A stretch of 64,000 bases of DNA from positions 1 through 64,000 of the forward strand of contig JASANG010003307.1 in the NCBI GenBank assembly GCA_030248215.1, given 5' to 3'. This document shows, piece by piece, positions 11,301 through 24,600 of the stretch. Position 1 is the stretch's first letter. Every line of letters starts with the position of its first letter. Origin of the DNA: Enoplolaimus lenunculus. Taxonomy: Eukaryota; Nematoda; Enoplea; Enoplida; Thoracostomopsidae. The notes under the pieces are model-generated. The model was not told the DNA's origin. It worked only from the letters and a program-made list of their open reading frames with translations, and made no database searches. The position numbers were made by a program, and so were the translations under genes.

Positions 11301-12681
11301 TTTGAATTTCGAGGGGGTTTTTTGAAACAAAGTGGGTGAAAACCCCCTATTTCACCCAAAAAACCCGTGATAATCAGTGTCATATATTTGCGCGGTTTTA
11401 CAAAAAATGTACTTTAACATAACCGGAATTCCGGTTCCGGTTCCGGCATTTTTTCACCTTCCGGTTCCGGTTCCGGTAAATTTTTACCGGATTTAAAAAT
11501 TCCGGTATTATAATTTGGCCATTTTCTTAACTTTGCTAATTTTTAAGAATCTCTTTTGAAAGCCACTTGTACTCCGAATATAAGGCATTGATGGTGGATT
11601 TCACTTCAGTCGATGATGAAAATCTAAAATACAACAAATAAAATAAATATCAATGTTCGACTAAGGTTATTTCACAAATAATAGAGCAAAAAATAAGATT
11701 AAAATGAAATTTTTGGTGAAATGCATTTTTCACTTTCCGGTTCCGGTAAAATTTTCAAATTCCGGTTCCGGGAAATTGTAATTCCGGTTGCACCCTGATA
11801 GTAGGTGCAAATTTTCAAAGAAATAACTTAAGGAATTATATAGTAAAATTGCTGAAGGTGCAAGTTTTGTTTTCAAGAATCATAGGCAGTGCGGTATTAT
11901 CTAAACTCATCTTTGTTTTCAGGAATCACAGGCGGCGCGGTATTGTCTAAACTCATCTGTGGTAAGTCATACGCTGTATCCGTGGGAAGAGGTGGTCTCA
12001 CTATGCAAAAGTCCGATAACTGTGGCCTGGCTGGAATACAGTAGTAAAAATATACTATTAAAGACAGTCATGTATATGAAGGATTATTTTGATGGGGCCT
12101 TAAAACCGGGCTGGTTCCAAGTGATTTTGCAGCTGAAGTTGCAGCAGGACGGTCAAAAACAACGCAACACTGAAAAACGGAGAATACTTATTGTTAATCT
12201 AGGAGCGGTATTTCTGAGATATATGTACTTATGCAATGTAGCAAAAGATACGGAAGTTCAGCTTGGAAAACACGAAACCGGAGCAAAAACCACGAAAATT
12301 ACCTGGAACTTCCGGAAACGGTGCTGCAACCAAGAGTTTTGTCTCATCCTTCACGAGGATGTGTCGATGATCAGACCCACTGATATACGTATGCCAAGAA
12401 GTAAGTGAAAATGATAGCATTCCAACTGACTGTTGTATGCAGAAAGTATCGGCAAAGAATCGGCAATTTTTTTATATTGCCGATGCCGATACTCACAAAA
12501 TTGCCAATCAATACCGATGCCGATTCCGATTACTGTAATCCTTAATAGGGATGTGCCGATTATTGGTATATGCATATCCCTAATCCTCAATATATATTTG
12601 ATTTTAGCAAAATGGGATAAGCATTTTTGGACAGACTTTATTCGTGACAGCATCACAATTGCCAGGAATTCGACGTGAAAG
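8366..12681 (+). CDS. HNRNPL: hnRNP L-like exons 1-4: RRM1
   Basis: Exon 1 (8366-8457) reads from the start Met to FGPV and ends with two bases of a Ser codon. Exon 2 (9556-9601) gives SYIKLEEPGIALVEFE, the RNP1-equivalent strand of hnRNP L (compare FGPISYVV...ALVEFED). Exon 3 (11923-11961) is only 39 bp and gives ESQAARYCLNSSV. Exon 4 (12608-12681) gives the last strand, IFGQTLFVTASQLPGIRRE. Splitting one RRM over four small exons, two of them under 50 bp, is unusually fine-grained. Donors are GTACGT, GTATGT, GTAAGT and GTAAGT. Confidence 0.88.
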
Positions 12682-15600
12682 GTAAGTTCCCATGTTCTTA
12701 CCATAGGGAGAACATGAGCTGTTATTTCACATTTTTGGCTTCGCGAAAATTTTATTTTCGTCAAAAACCGTTAGTTTCAAACTCAAACGTTGGTTAAACA
12801 ATTCAAATACAATTTGTATGGTTTACGACAGATACATGTTTAACGGTCCGTATGAATTGTAGGTCGATGATATGTGGTATAATACTATATAGATGCGTAC
12901 GTACTTAGCGAGGACTCAAAAAGCTAAACCATGAAGTTTGGTGTAAAGATTTAGTTGTTCCTTAATGGGTATTGAGCTATATTGTTCATTGATAAGCTTA
13001 TACATAAACAAAGATGCTTATAGACGGATGTAACCCATTTGAAAACAACTGTTTTAGCAAACTTGAAAGTGCACAACCGACCAACTGTCTTATTATGTTT
13101 GTCCTGAATGCCACGAAAACGATCACACCAGTTAGTTAGTTTTTGAGCGAAGCGATCCAAGTTTAATCTGATTAAAGAGCAGTCTTTGTGCAGGATCCCA
13201 TATTTAGCTATTTTACTGCACCACTTTTTCCTTCAAGTTATTTCAATAACTGGTTGTAACTATAGAAATGCTGCCAATAGTTTTAAAGCGCTAAGTATGT
13301 ATAACTCACGGAGTGTAAAAAATATGTCCGTATATTAAACATGTATTTGATCTGGTCATCGTAAAAACAGTAGTCAAAATGTGGAATGCAGTTTGATTCC
13401 CCCGGAAAGTATAATCGTCACTTTAAAACTTTGCACGTGTAAGCCTGGTTTGAGTTGTTGTTGGCAGCAAAACCAACATTAAACAGGGATTTTATTAAGC
13501 GGGTTAACGTAGCCCATTGCTGCCTGGAATATAGATGTGGATACGAAAGATCCCACAGAATCATTTTTGATTTCCCTCCGGAAATTTATTTTATTGTTTT
13601 TTTGATTCTAATGTGTTGTTTCTGTTGCTTGTTGCAACCAGCAGTATTTTTGAAACAGTGCGAACTGCCGGTATTAATGCAATAGCAATTGCACTTTCGC
13701 TGTTATTTTACATCTCACAACAAAGTCTAGTCGTTACCAGGGTGCAACAGGAATTCCGGTTCCGGCATTTTTTCACCTTCCGGTTCCGGTTCCGGTAAAT
13801 TTTTACCGGATTTAAAAATTCCGGTATTATAATTTGGCCATTTTCTTAACTTTGCTAATTTTTAAGAATCTCTTTTGAAAGCCACTTGTACTCCGAATAT
13901 AAGGCATTGATGGTGGATTTCACTTCAGTCGATGATGAAAATCTAAAATACAACAAATAAAATAAATATCTATGTTCGACTAAGGTTATTTCACAAATAA
14001 TAGAGCAAAAAATAAGATTAAAATGAAATTTTTGGTGAAATGCATTCTTCACTTTCCGGTTCCGGTAAAATTTTCAAATTCCGGTTCCGGTAAATTGTAA
14101 TTCCGGTTGCACCCTGGTCGTTACGTATGCTAAAATAAAACTTTTCACAAACCACTAAGTGTTTTACCAACTTTTTGAGATAGCCAACGACAGATGAATA
14201 AAAGAGTCTCTGTTTGGGCTCTAGTTTGATAGCCTATGTCAATGTATGCGTCCACAAAGACCGCATTGCTGGAAAGCGCACCGTTTACGGCCAGGGTGTG
14301 TTCGGATATGTGGATCCAATTTAATATCTAGCAAAAACCCGATATCCGTATCCGGTTCTCGTACTTGCGTAAGCCTACCGAATCAATTTCGTAAAACTGC
14401 TTCTTTATGTAAAGAAAATATGCTCAGCCCGTTATGTATTTCAGAAAGTAATTCGTACAATTTCTGAACGTGCTGCTCCTGTCATACGTATTGCTGTGCA
14501 TAAAGAAGATGTGCTGTTTAGCCTGGTTGAGTTTGCAACGCCGGATGACGCTCGAAAAGCTAAACATCAGTTGAATGGTTGTGACATTTTTTCTGGATGT
14601 TGTACGCTGAAAATAGAATTCGCTAACGTAAGCTGCAATAAAGCTATGTATTATTATAGTATGCTAAACGCTTACAAGAAATGCAAAGACATTGATTAGC
14701 TGATTTTTCAAGTTCTCGGAAAACGTATGCCTGATAATTCCAAGTGTGCGGAATTTGAATTTCAAGCACAACTGGGGAAACGACGCTTTCTTACAGTAAA
14801 TTTTTTAAACTAATGTTAAATTTTACTGATACTTTATCTGTTCCTGTGTCTTTGAATGCTGGAACATGAACAGGAATAGAATATTCACAAGAATTCTAAT
14901 CGGAAAACGATTTTCGGTACCCCTGATTTATTAGAGAAATAATAATGACTGCAATACATCCATCATTTAATTTAAGCTATCTCGAGTGAAGGTGATTCCT
15001 GGTGATCCTAATTATTACGACAGTGCTGCTGTTGCGCCAAGTAAGTAGCGCGGGATTTGTCCTTCTTCATAAATCTGTTGTAATGAAACAAAGCCACGAT
15101 CATACCGTGGTGATGTGTGGTACAAGACCAAATGTACAAAGTCTTTCCACCCTCTTGTTTAAGGAGTAGTCGGCGTAATGTACCTAGTCGTAACACTAAC
15201 GGTCGTACCATGTAGTTTTTGGAAAGTTCTTCTGTCATTATTCTTAAGTTATGTTTGACGCGGCAAATTGTAACGTAGTCGGCGTGCTTGCTAATGTAGA
15301 GCATTGTTTGTTAAGTAATTATTTATTATATTACAAGCACGAAGAGATGTGATAGCTCGTTAATATTTTGGAAGCCTGAAGGCACTTTCCTTTTTATTAG
15401 CATCAGTGTTAAGCGTGCGTATTCAGTATTGCATGTGCTAATTATAAAGTAACTGTTTACTCGAGATATGGCAGTTTCTGGATCAACGCATGTTTATTTG
15501 TTTTCTTTAACTGTGAAAAAATTCCTAGACTTGTGTTAGTTTAATCTAGTTTAAATTTACAGAGAAACATTACCTTTTGATAAGTAGTCTTGTTCATAAA

Positions 15601-18600
15601 AATAACCTTTGCATTCATCGTAACCATCCCTTAATCAATTTGTAGTTTTTGCGATATCGGTGATATGATTCGTGCGCAAATCCAATATTTAACGTAAATG
15701 TAACTCGCCTATAAGCTCATTTGATTCACCAGACAGATATATAGATAGATAAAGACAAGATGGCTTATATAAATTGTACAGCCTATAATTTCATTCACCA
15801 AGAAGACGGCCTCATATTTTAAATATATTCATTGCCAGCACTAAATTTAGTTTGGGATAAATCGGTTTGCGGAATATGTTTATATATTATGTTACCGTAT
15901 CGTGTGTTTGACATTGACAGAGCACAATATATAAGGGAAAATTGCAGATTAGAGCGTATTACTGGGACCTAGGTCTGAATTTATTGAATTGGTAGATTTT
16001 GTGTCTCAATCGTCTTTTCTTTCTGGATTAGGCTTTACAACTTTCATGTGCGTACTGCATTGTGCGACTGTTTCTGAACCGTGTAAGCCGCTTTTTACTG
16101 CGCGATTTGAAATTTTTTTAATTTTAATGTTTGAATATATGAAGCAAGGATTGACCGGACATTCGGTTCCAGTTCAATATCCGGCAAAAAGCTGACATCC
16201 GTGTTTGATTCTGATATCTGATTTAAACCTGTAGGATACCGATTATTTGCGGTTGTGATCCCGAATAACATTAATTTGCTTTTCAGATATGGAAACTCTA
16301 GTCATTTTGCTGCGGCTGCATTTCCCAGCAAATCAAGAAGCTTAGGTTTTTGGCAGAGAAAAATCCAAACTAAAGATTTATTTAATTTAATAAACCAATC
16401 TATACTCTTAACGACAACGACTCAAGTACTACCAGCAGTGCACAAATTTAGATGTTATATCCGGTTAATATCCGGTCCATCCCTGTCTTGGAGTCCTTCT
16501 AACATTACGGATACTCCAAATTCAAGGCGTGTCCGTCTTGGATACTTCAGCGTTATTATCGATTTTTTATCTATACAATGTTCGTCTAATTCAGCACCGA
16601 AATACGTAAACTATTAGAATTCTATCTAGAAATATAAACATGGAAACATACAACAGATACGCTTGCGTACTTGCATGGCTTGCAAAAAAATTTACACGAA
16701 ACACGATCAAGCCAACGTCACCAATTTTTTCATTATTTCAGATTATCAAAGCACATCGTCTTGAAACATATATTTAACTTTATTATTTATTTTGGTTATT
16801 TTTAACTGCGATATTGTCGTAGTAAATTCGGTTACTGCTTGATATATAAGTGTTGCCCATACGTAAATTTATGTGTTTGGCTGCCAAGCAATACCGCGCG
16901 TGATTAATTTCCAGAAATTCAAAGACTTTGTTATTGCTTTATTCCTCCAAGAATTGTTTAAACGCCACTGTATACTTTTTGTTAGGATAGGAGTGTGCCA
17001 GAATTCGACAACTGCATATGTATTAACTGCAGGGCCCTATCCCACATGTTGCAATTTTTCACTTTCTGAAGGCTTTAGTGAATTTGGGAATCACATATAT
17101 AATATTTTAACGAATAAAGTTCTGTGAGTTTGTACTCGACCGTGTGTCGCAGTACAACCGAAGTTACATTTTCTACATAATTCAGCTATGTAATTGAGAA
17201 TGTGAAATCGTGACACGTTGTTGCTAGAACTGACAAAGTCACTACTTTATTGAAATCAGGGCCAGTCACAAACTATCTGTTCAGGTTGGTTTATATGAAG
17301 GCGTACACAATACACTGCATGAGATGTTTGTGAAATTAAGCCTTGTTTAGGTCATTATAGTGTGAGATATAACTTGTTTTTAGGCTGATTATCAAACTTA
17401 TCGCTTCGTTTTTAGCTCGGAGCTCGAAATGTAAATGTCACCTCGTTCGTCTGTCAAATTTATACATACCATAAAACCACTTGATGCATTTTCTTATACC
17501 TTTGAAGGTGAAGGTAGTAACAATAAGACATAACAATATATAAATTTCTCAGTATTGTGTCTACTTGTAAGTTGTGTAGGCGTTTCAGCTTTTAATTCAA
17601 TCATATTTCTTAACATACTAAAGTGGAAGCGGTAACCTTCAAAAACCAGAATAAAGTGCAACGAACAACATCACTAAATATATTTCGGCTATGGAGGATT
17701 GATTTTTTTCTGTTGAAAACCAGAACTTTGCGTTATTTAAATATAGCAAATATAGTTGCGTTCTTAACAAAATATATGTTAAGAATGTTTGATTGATGAA
17801 AAACATTAACTGGTTTGTAGTCTTTGACTTCTTAAATTGTTTATTTTAATTTTAGGATAATTCGACCGTTTTAATACTGCTACCGCTACCTATTTTGCAG
17901 ATGTGTTCGGGTCGGGTAATATCTACCAATCGTAGTGGACCTACTTGTATTGAGTGAAGCTCGGAGCCACATACTGCGATATATTTAAATGTTTTTACCG
18001 ACAAACCATACAGACCATAAATTTGCGTACAGTTAAAAAAATTTTAAAATAATGTTCTAATTTTTGAGTGCGATTTTTAAATTTATCATGTCTGAAAACC
18101 TTAAACCAAGTAGTGCACGAACGCTGATAAAAATAAATTCCTAAGTTAATCAGTAACTGCCATTGTGGGTATATCTAATATAATTAGTAACTATTTATTT
18201 ATTTATCAGTTTTAGAGATTATTATAGATGTTTATTCCGATTTCTTCCTCGTTGCCAACAATATTTTAATGCTGAAATCAGATCGCTTGTAAACTTAGTA
18301 GTACTAGCGAAATAATGCATTAGCGAAATATACAATGCAAAAAGTTCATAATTAAGGCTTAACCGATGTATATGTATATAATATTACAGAAACTATCAAC
18401 TTATATAGTGTCACCACATATAGATTGTCCGTAGTTTGCTTCGGTGGTGCTAATTATTTCCGTTAGTAAGTTAAACATATTGTTTTAAACCTGAACGCCT
18501 TGTACAATTTGTTGTTGTGGTGGGTTTCACCGACTAATATAAGATGTACCGTTGAATTTTTCATTAATATTACATCATATTATATTAAACAAATAATATA

Positions 18601-21600
18601 ATAATACTGAAGATCCGTTCACTGCTGAAAACTACTGTTGAACCGTTATATTATGATATCGGTAACATCAGGGTGTCAGTATTTTGGACAGCATGCCGGT
18701 ACCGATACATAGAATTTCATAATTTTTCATACGAATTGAATTGTCGCATATCATTAAAAAATCGACATTTCTGTCCTGTACTCTCTGCCAAGAAACAGTT
18801 CCTCCGAATAGTGAACGTAGCAATGAAGCAGGCTAATATGTAATAGACTGTTATTTCCGTTGTGAGGGGAGCTGTTTTTTGTGCCTGCCTACAAATATTG
18901 GATGGCAATTTATATTTCTATATAACAGTGAGGACAACAAAAAAATTGGGTTTTACGACATAGGTTCACTATTTCATGCCTTTTGGTTTTGCGAGACGTT
19001 TATATTAGAGACAGTCAGACACGGCGCTTTCTAAATTTAGGGTATTTTTTGAAATGCTTTAGAAAATTTCAATTTGCTAAGTCGTTGTCATGCATGCAAT
19101 ATCTTTAGAAAGTATAATAATTGTTACAGTAAGTGGAATAGTTGAATACAGCCGCTTGTACTACCGGCTCCGAACAAAGCTAGATTTTGAGCAAGAAACT
19201 TCGTAATCTTTGTGTAACTTATGGGCAGCATGTGTTTTCAAGATCTGCGGTGTTGGTGTACATCTCAGGTATCGGTATCGGCATCAATCTTAAATTATAT
19301 TTCAGTTCGCTGACAAACTACATTATATATTAGGAATGTGCCGATTAATCGGTATCGGTAATAATCAGCACTTTTCGTATCGGCATCGGCTCTGAAAAAA
19401 TTACCCATTCTTTACCGATACTTTTTGCACATATCAGTCAGTTGAAATGCTGTCAATTTCACCTCTTGGTGTATGTCAGTGTGTCTGACCAGAGAAACTA
19501 TCGCTTTTGTGTTTGTGTTTGAAAAAATGAAAATGAACCGTTATCATAAATTTATAATCGTTTACAGTTGTTAGGGTTTAAGTCTTCGCATAATGATGTA
19601 CGTATTGTACCTAGTATCCTATTTGTTTACTAAGCATGACGTACTAGGGTTGGAATCGGCATCGGCAAAATTTTGGTATCGGCCCATCCTTACATATTAT
19701 TATTATCATCATCATACTGATTTTCAGCAAAAGTCAAACTTTATAACGTTTTGCAACATGTGCCGAACTAAACAGTACCACTTAGGTATTTAGCGTTTCC
19801 CTAATGGGACACCCACATGGTCAACCTGCTCAGCAACCACTTCTTTCAGTTTTATCTCGTGGTTAACGTTAATATTTAAACAAACTATTGACAGTGTAAA
19901 TTTTTAAACAATCGTTTCAAAACTTCCGGATTCAATGGTTGGAAGTAGTTATTGTAAACTACTCCTGGACTATGCAGTGATTTCTGCATTTTGAACTTTA
20001 TGGTGTTCGATTTTTGAATCTGCTATTGTTTGGCGTCAAATAAAAATAAATAGTACAATACTATATAATGCAATATATTTGCAATTACATCTCTAGCGGC
20101 AAATGGACTACTTACCCAATGTTTAGTTAAAGTTAGGGTAGCCTGCCGTCCGTTTAATTTTTTAATAGTTTCATTTTAGCAGTTGTAAAGCTTTCAGTTA
20201 TTCAAATTGTTGTAACAGTCGCAATCCCAAGATTCAAGCTATGTTTAAACGTATTCTGTTGATTTTACGAACTCGTCAGGCGAAGATGCCAATTGCGCGA
20301 TTTAATATGACAAGGTAAATCATGTAAATTTGTGCGTTAATTGTCTGCATGCACATATTTTTGCTATATTTGATTTTGTTTTGTGAATTGTTCAAATCTG
20401 TAAATTGCAATGCCCATGATGTTGGGGAGATTAGTCGTGAGAGTTTATGTGAAAATCTTTTAAGTCAATTATTGGGTATTGGATCTTTTATGGCTGCAAG
20501 TACACGTTTTAGCACTGCTTGTGTCATTTTAACCTCTAACTTGCTTTGATTGCCCAATCTCGTACATTCTTCGAATAGTCGCTATATATACGTTAAGTTA
20601 AAATAATTGCTACGGAAATTGAAATATTACTGATTGAGTGCGGTATTCTTCAGCAGGAATAACGCCAAACAAATAATTGAACTTTGGTTAAAAATGATAA
20701 GACAACTTGTAACCCGATAAAACAGTTGAAAAGTAATCTCACAAGTACGGCTGTTTAGTAAAGTAACCACAAATCAAAGTACAAACCCGGATCCGGATGC
20801 AACTCTACAATTGCTTAGGGTATAACCTGCCGGTTTTACGCATTGTTCAATATTACCAAATCGGAAGTAAAACATCAAAACTACATATTGTAGCAGGATT
20901 TACTTTCGAGAACAACAATACAGAAAAGGCTCTCGTATTGCGAGTGTTTGAATTTCTGTTTTTACTTAGGAAACATTGAGCAACCGAAATCTTGAATCCA
21001 AGTTTACGGTAACATTGGATTGTTATAAAAGTTTGAGCACAATTTATTTTGTGCCGTCCGGAATTGTCACTTTTTAATGTACATGGTGGTGTAATCTCGG
21101 GATTTGGCTGGTCTCAGTCTCGTTCTTTTCAGTCTCGGTGGTTTACAAACCGAGACCAAAGAGGTGAGAAAGCGATAAGCAATCACAAAAAATTTCGTTG
21201 GATCGCAGCTTTGGTCCGTAAGTAATTGTGCATTTCGCCTACCAACACAGACAGCGAACAATTGTGGAGCACCGGTACCTGGTTATACAGCGATTTGAGA
21301 AACAGAATGACTCCTCGGTTACCCGAAATTAAACTTTTTGAAAGGAAGCCCAAAACACCTTGATTTTATTATGACCAATTAGGAATTTGTAGGTATGGTT
21401 GACTTTTTGTTTTCCTACCGGGACCGGAATTTCGATCGCGCCGTTCCCAAATCATATGAAAACTGGAAAGTCTATATTGTTGGAAATTTTCACATAGCAT
21501 TGCACAAGTCTGCATTCGAAAAAACGTATGTGCAGATGTTAAATTCTTGTGTTTGCGTACCTTTTATAATCCAAATCACTCGAGTTGAAATTCTTGTATG

Positions 21601-24600
21601 AAATTGCAAGATAAATATAAAAAATCACTGCGGTTCAATGCACAAAAATCTGGGAATATTTCTTGGAAACACGCATGTCTTAACTTACATGCTTTCGTAA
21701 GAGACCTCTAAACCACTAAAGCCTTTCCCCTCCCACCATAGCGAACCGCCAGTTGAAAAAATATGTAGCCGCATATCTGAAATTTGACAATCCGCATTCG
21801 CATAAAGAAAAAGGACATCCGAACCTTGTTTGAGGTCTACGTATATCTATATATTTTTAAAACGGCAAACTAAAAGCGAGAGTAAAGCGAATATCTCAAT
21901 CTGTATGCCTCAAGCACGTTGCGTTGCTACATAAGCATACATAAGTTTCACAATGAGCACTGCAGCCTGTGTTGTGAATGAGTTTTTTGGTGTTGATTAC
22001 CTATTAATTTTGTTTTCATTTTACGATGAATTAAAAGACAATGATGCGTAAATTTTTTGGCAAGCTTCGATTTAGTGTGAACTTTGAAAGCAAAATAGCC
22101 CAAACCGTACGTTTTTACACAATAATTTTATGGTTATCCGTAACATTAACACAACGAAAAAACAAGAAAAAATTTTCCTATTTACCACGTTCATGAGTTC
22201 AATTTTTAGTGACAACTACGATTAGCCTAAACTGACATGACATATTTTGTTTGGTGTCGAATTTTGCACTGAGACCGCCGCAGTGTTTTTGTGTTTGTGT
22301 CTGAGTCTGAGTAGGCTGTATGTAGAGTGGTGTTTAATAATAATCCAAAATAGACAACGCGGCGAAGATCGGAGTGGGGCGGTCTGCGACCGAATCACCC
22401 TGATGCGTTTTCGTGCCCATCTGTCCAACTAAAATACCAGTAGTATAACAAAATAATTTTTGTGTTCATTTTTATATTTTTTACATTGTACAATATAATG
22501 ACGTCATATATAACTTCTCACGATTTTTACTTGATTCAGTTCAATTTTAAACTGAATGAGCAGATGGCGGATTTGTTGCCAGAAACCAAATGTGTACGTA
22601 GTCAAGGGCCCGTATTCTCAAATGTGTGTGTAGCACCTATCACCAGTTGATGATATCTATTGTAACTTTCAAACCATTCAATGTTGATGCTCAAAATTTG
22701 GCACAGTTTTCGCGGTTGATTTGTTCTGTTCCTATACCAAATTTGTGTTCAGCAACTGCAATAATACTTAGCGAGTTTGAAAACTTATTACTAACTGATG
22801 ATACTTGCTGTACACATTTTAGAATACGTATGGGCCAAGAGCACAATACCACGATACAACAGTTTCAACGCTAAACTCATGCGTGTAAAACAGTAAAACC
22901 CAAACTTTTTAAAAGTGAAGACAAACAACCATCAAAATGCTTGATAGATTTATTTTTTTTTGGAAAATTTTGCAGTTAATTTGTAGCATATTGCTTTCTA
23001 TTGCTTGTTAACGGTTCTGTTTCATTTTGGTATTTTTCAGTGAATTTATTCAGGCGCGAATATGCCGTGTTAGGTACGTAGCTCCTTGCTGGGACAGCTG
23101 ATTCTTCAAGACCATTTCCGATATGTTATCGTTATTCTGACTGATATAAAATTTCAAATCTTAAGTGATGAAGAGTTGTTTGTTTGCAACGTTAAAAACA
23201 AAGGAATTTTACGAATCAAACTAAATTGGTTTATGAATTTGCAGTGTAATTTTCTCCGGCAGTTTCAAGTTTTTCATCGTTGCCACAGTTTTATCAAGTA
23301 TATTGTTCAATGGCAACGAATGAAATAATGTTTAAATGAAGTTCATTAACGCCGGTATGTAATATAGGGGGTCAGATAAAGATTTATTTACAAGGCCCAC
23401 AGATTAGCCGCCGAAGTTTCAATTTTACCCGCCCAACATTCCTTTACCTGCGACCCACGTCAAGTCGCCCTTAGTTTTGCGGTATTATTCAGATAAAATA
23501 ATGTATAGAAGATGTCAATTTTAAGAATTTTTGCGCAGTGTGGTCAAAAGTCACGCGTCGGTTTAAGAAATATGCACGATTCAAACTTCAACAATTGCTC
23601 GAAAGTTTGGTACAAACGAACGTACTGCACCTAACAACTTTTATAAAATACGAAAAATGTCTACTAAAATTGTTCAAATCTCTAGCAAAAGTTCTACAGG
23701 GTGCTGAAGTCGATTTCTGCCTAAGTCAAGCGTAGACCTCTGATTGGTTCCTGAAACACTAAAAACAAACCGGTATGCCATATAAAAAGTAAAACAATGA
23801 ACCATTGGACTAGTAAAATGCAATGTGTTTATCGTTTTTTACTAGTATTCCAGATGCGTTTAAGAATTACAAATTTTACCTGCGGTTTAAGATTTTTCCC
23901 GCGAGTATACCCGCGTCAAACTTTTCTTTCCCGACGCACGTTTAACTTCGGAACGCGTGCAACTGTGATATGGTATTTGTAGACCTTGTCATGTACAATT
24001 GTCCCAATACGAAATAGTCCAAAACTATCGTTCGGATGCCACAGTTTCTCGAAAAGTCAACGATCTTATCCAGTTGTAAACAAATGCAAAATGTCAAAAA
24101 AGATAACATTAGTCATAACCTTAAATCACAGTACGTAACTTACGTTCGAAATTCTGAAGAGGGAATATTAAAATATAAGTCAACAACGTTACACACACAC
24201 ATCGGAATTATGTGGGGCAGTTTTATCGCAAATTTCATTTCAATGGTTGAACTAAACCTGAAATGTGTTTTAAAACTTATAAAGAAGCTAAAATTTTAAC
24301 TTTAATTTAAAATATATGAAATATTTGTTTTGTGTAATGTATTTTTGTGCCAGAGTTACATGTTGATTACTTTAGGTTTCTGTGCCACATTGGGAACTCT
24401 TATAAAAATACTGCTCTATCAATATATACCTTTGTTGTGGCAGTTTTTCATTTTGGCTATTCATTATACAAGATATTTAAATATAGGCTTGCAAGTTAGC
24501 AGTTGCAAATTTTCAATTCAAAGTTTTAGAGTTGTCAGTTGTGTCATTAGAAATTTCTAATCTGGCTATCGTAAATATTGAATTTGGAGCGTTTAAGGAC

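Noticed and set aside
11959-12408. 149-codon open frame on the plus strand
   Set aside because: It reads across the clear exon 3 donor (GTAAGT at 11962) into intron 3. No protein resemblance was seen, and exon 4 at 12608 continues the hnRNP L domain.
16255-16617. 120-codon frame in the long intron
   Set aside because: It overlaps degenerate GATATCCGG repeat phrases, has no recognisable domain and no splice partners in phase.
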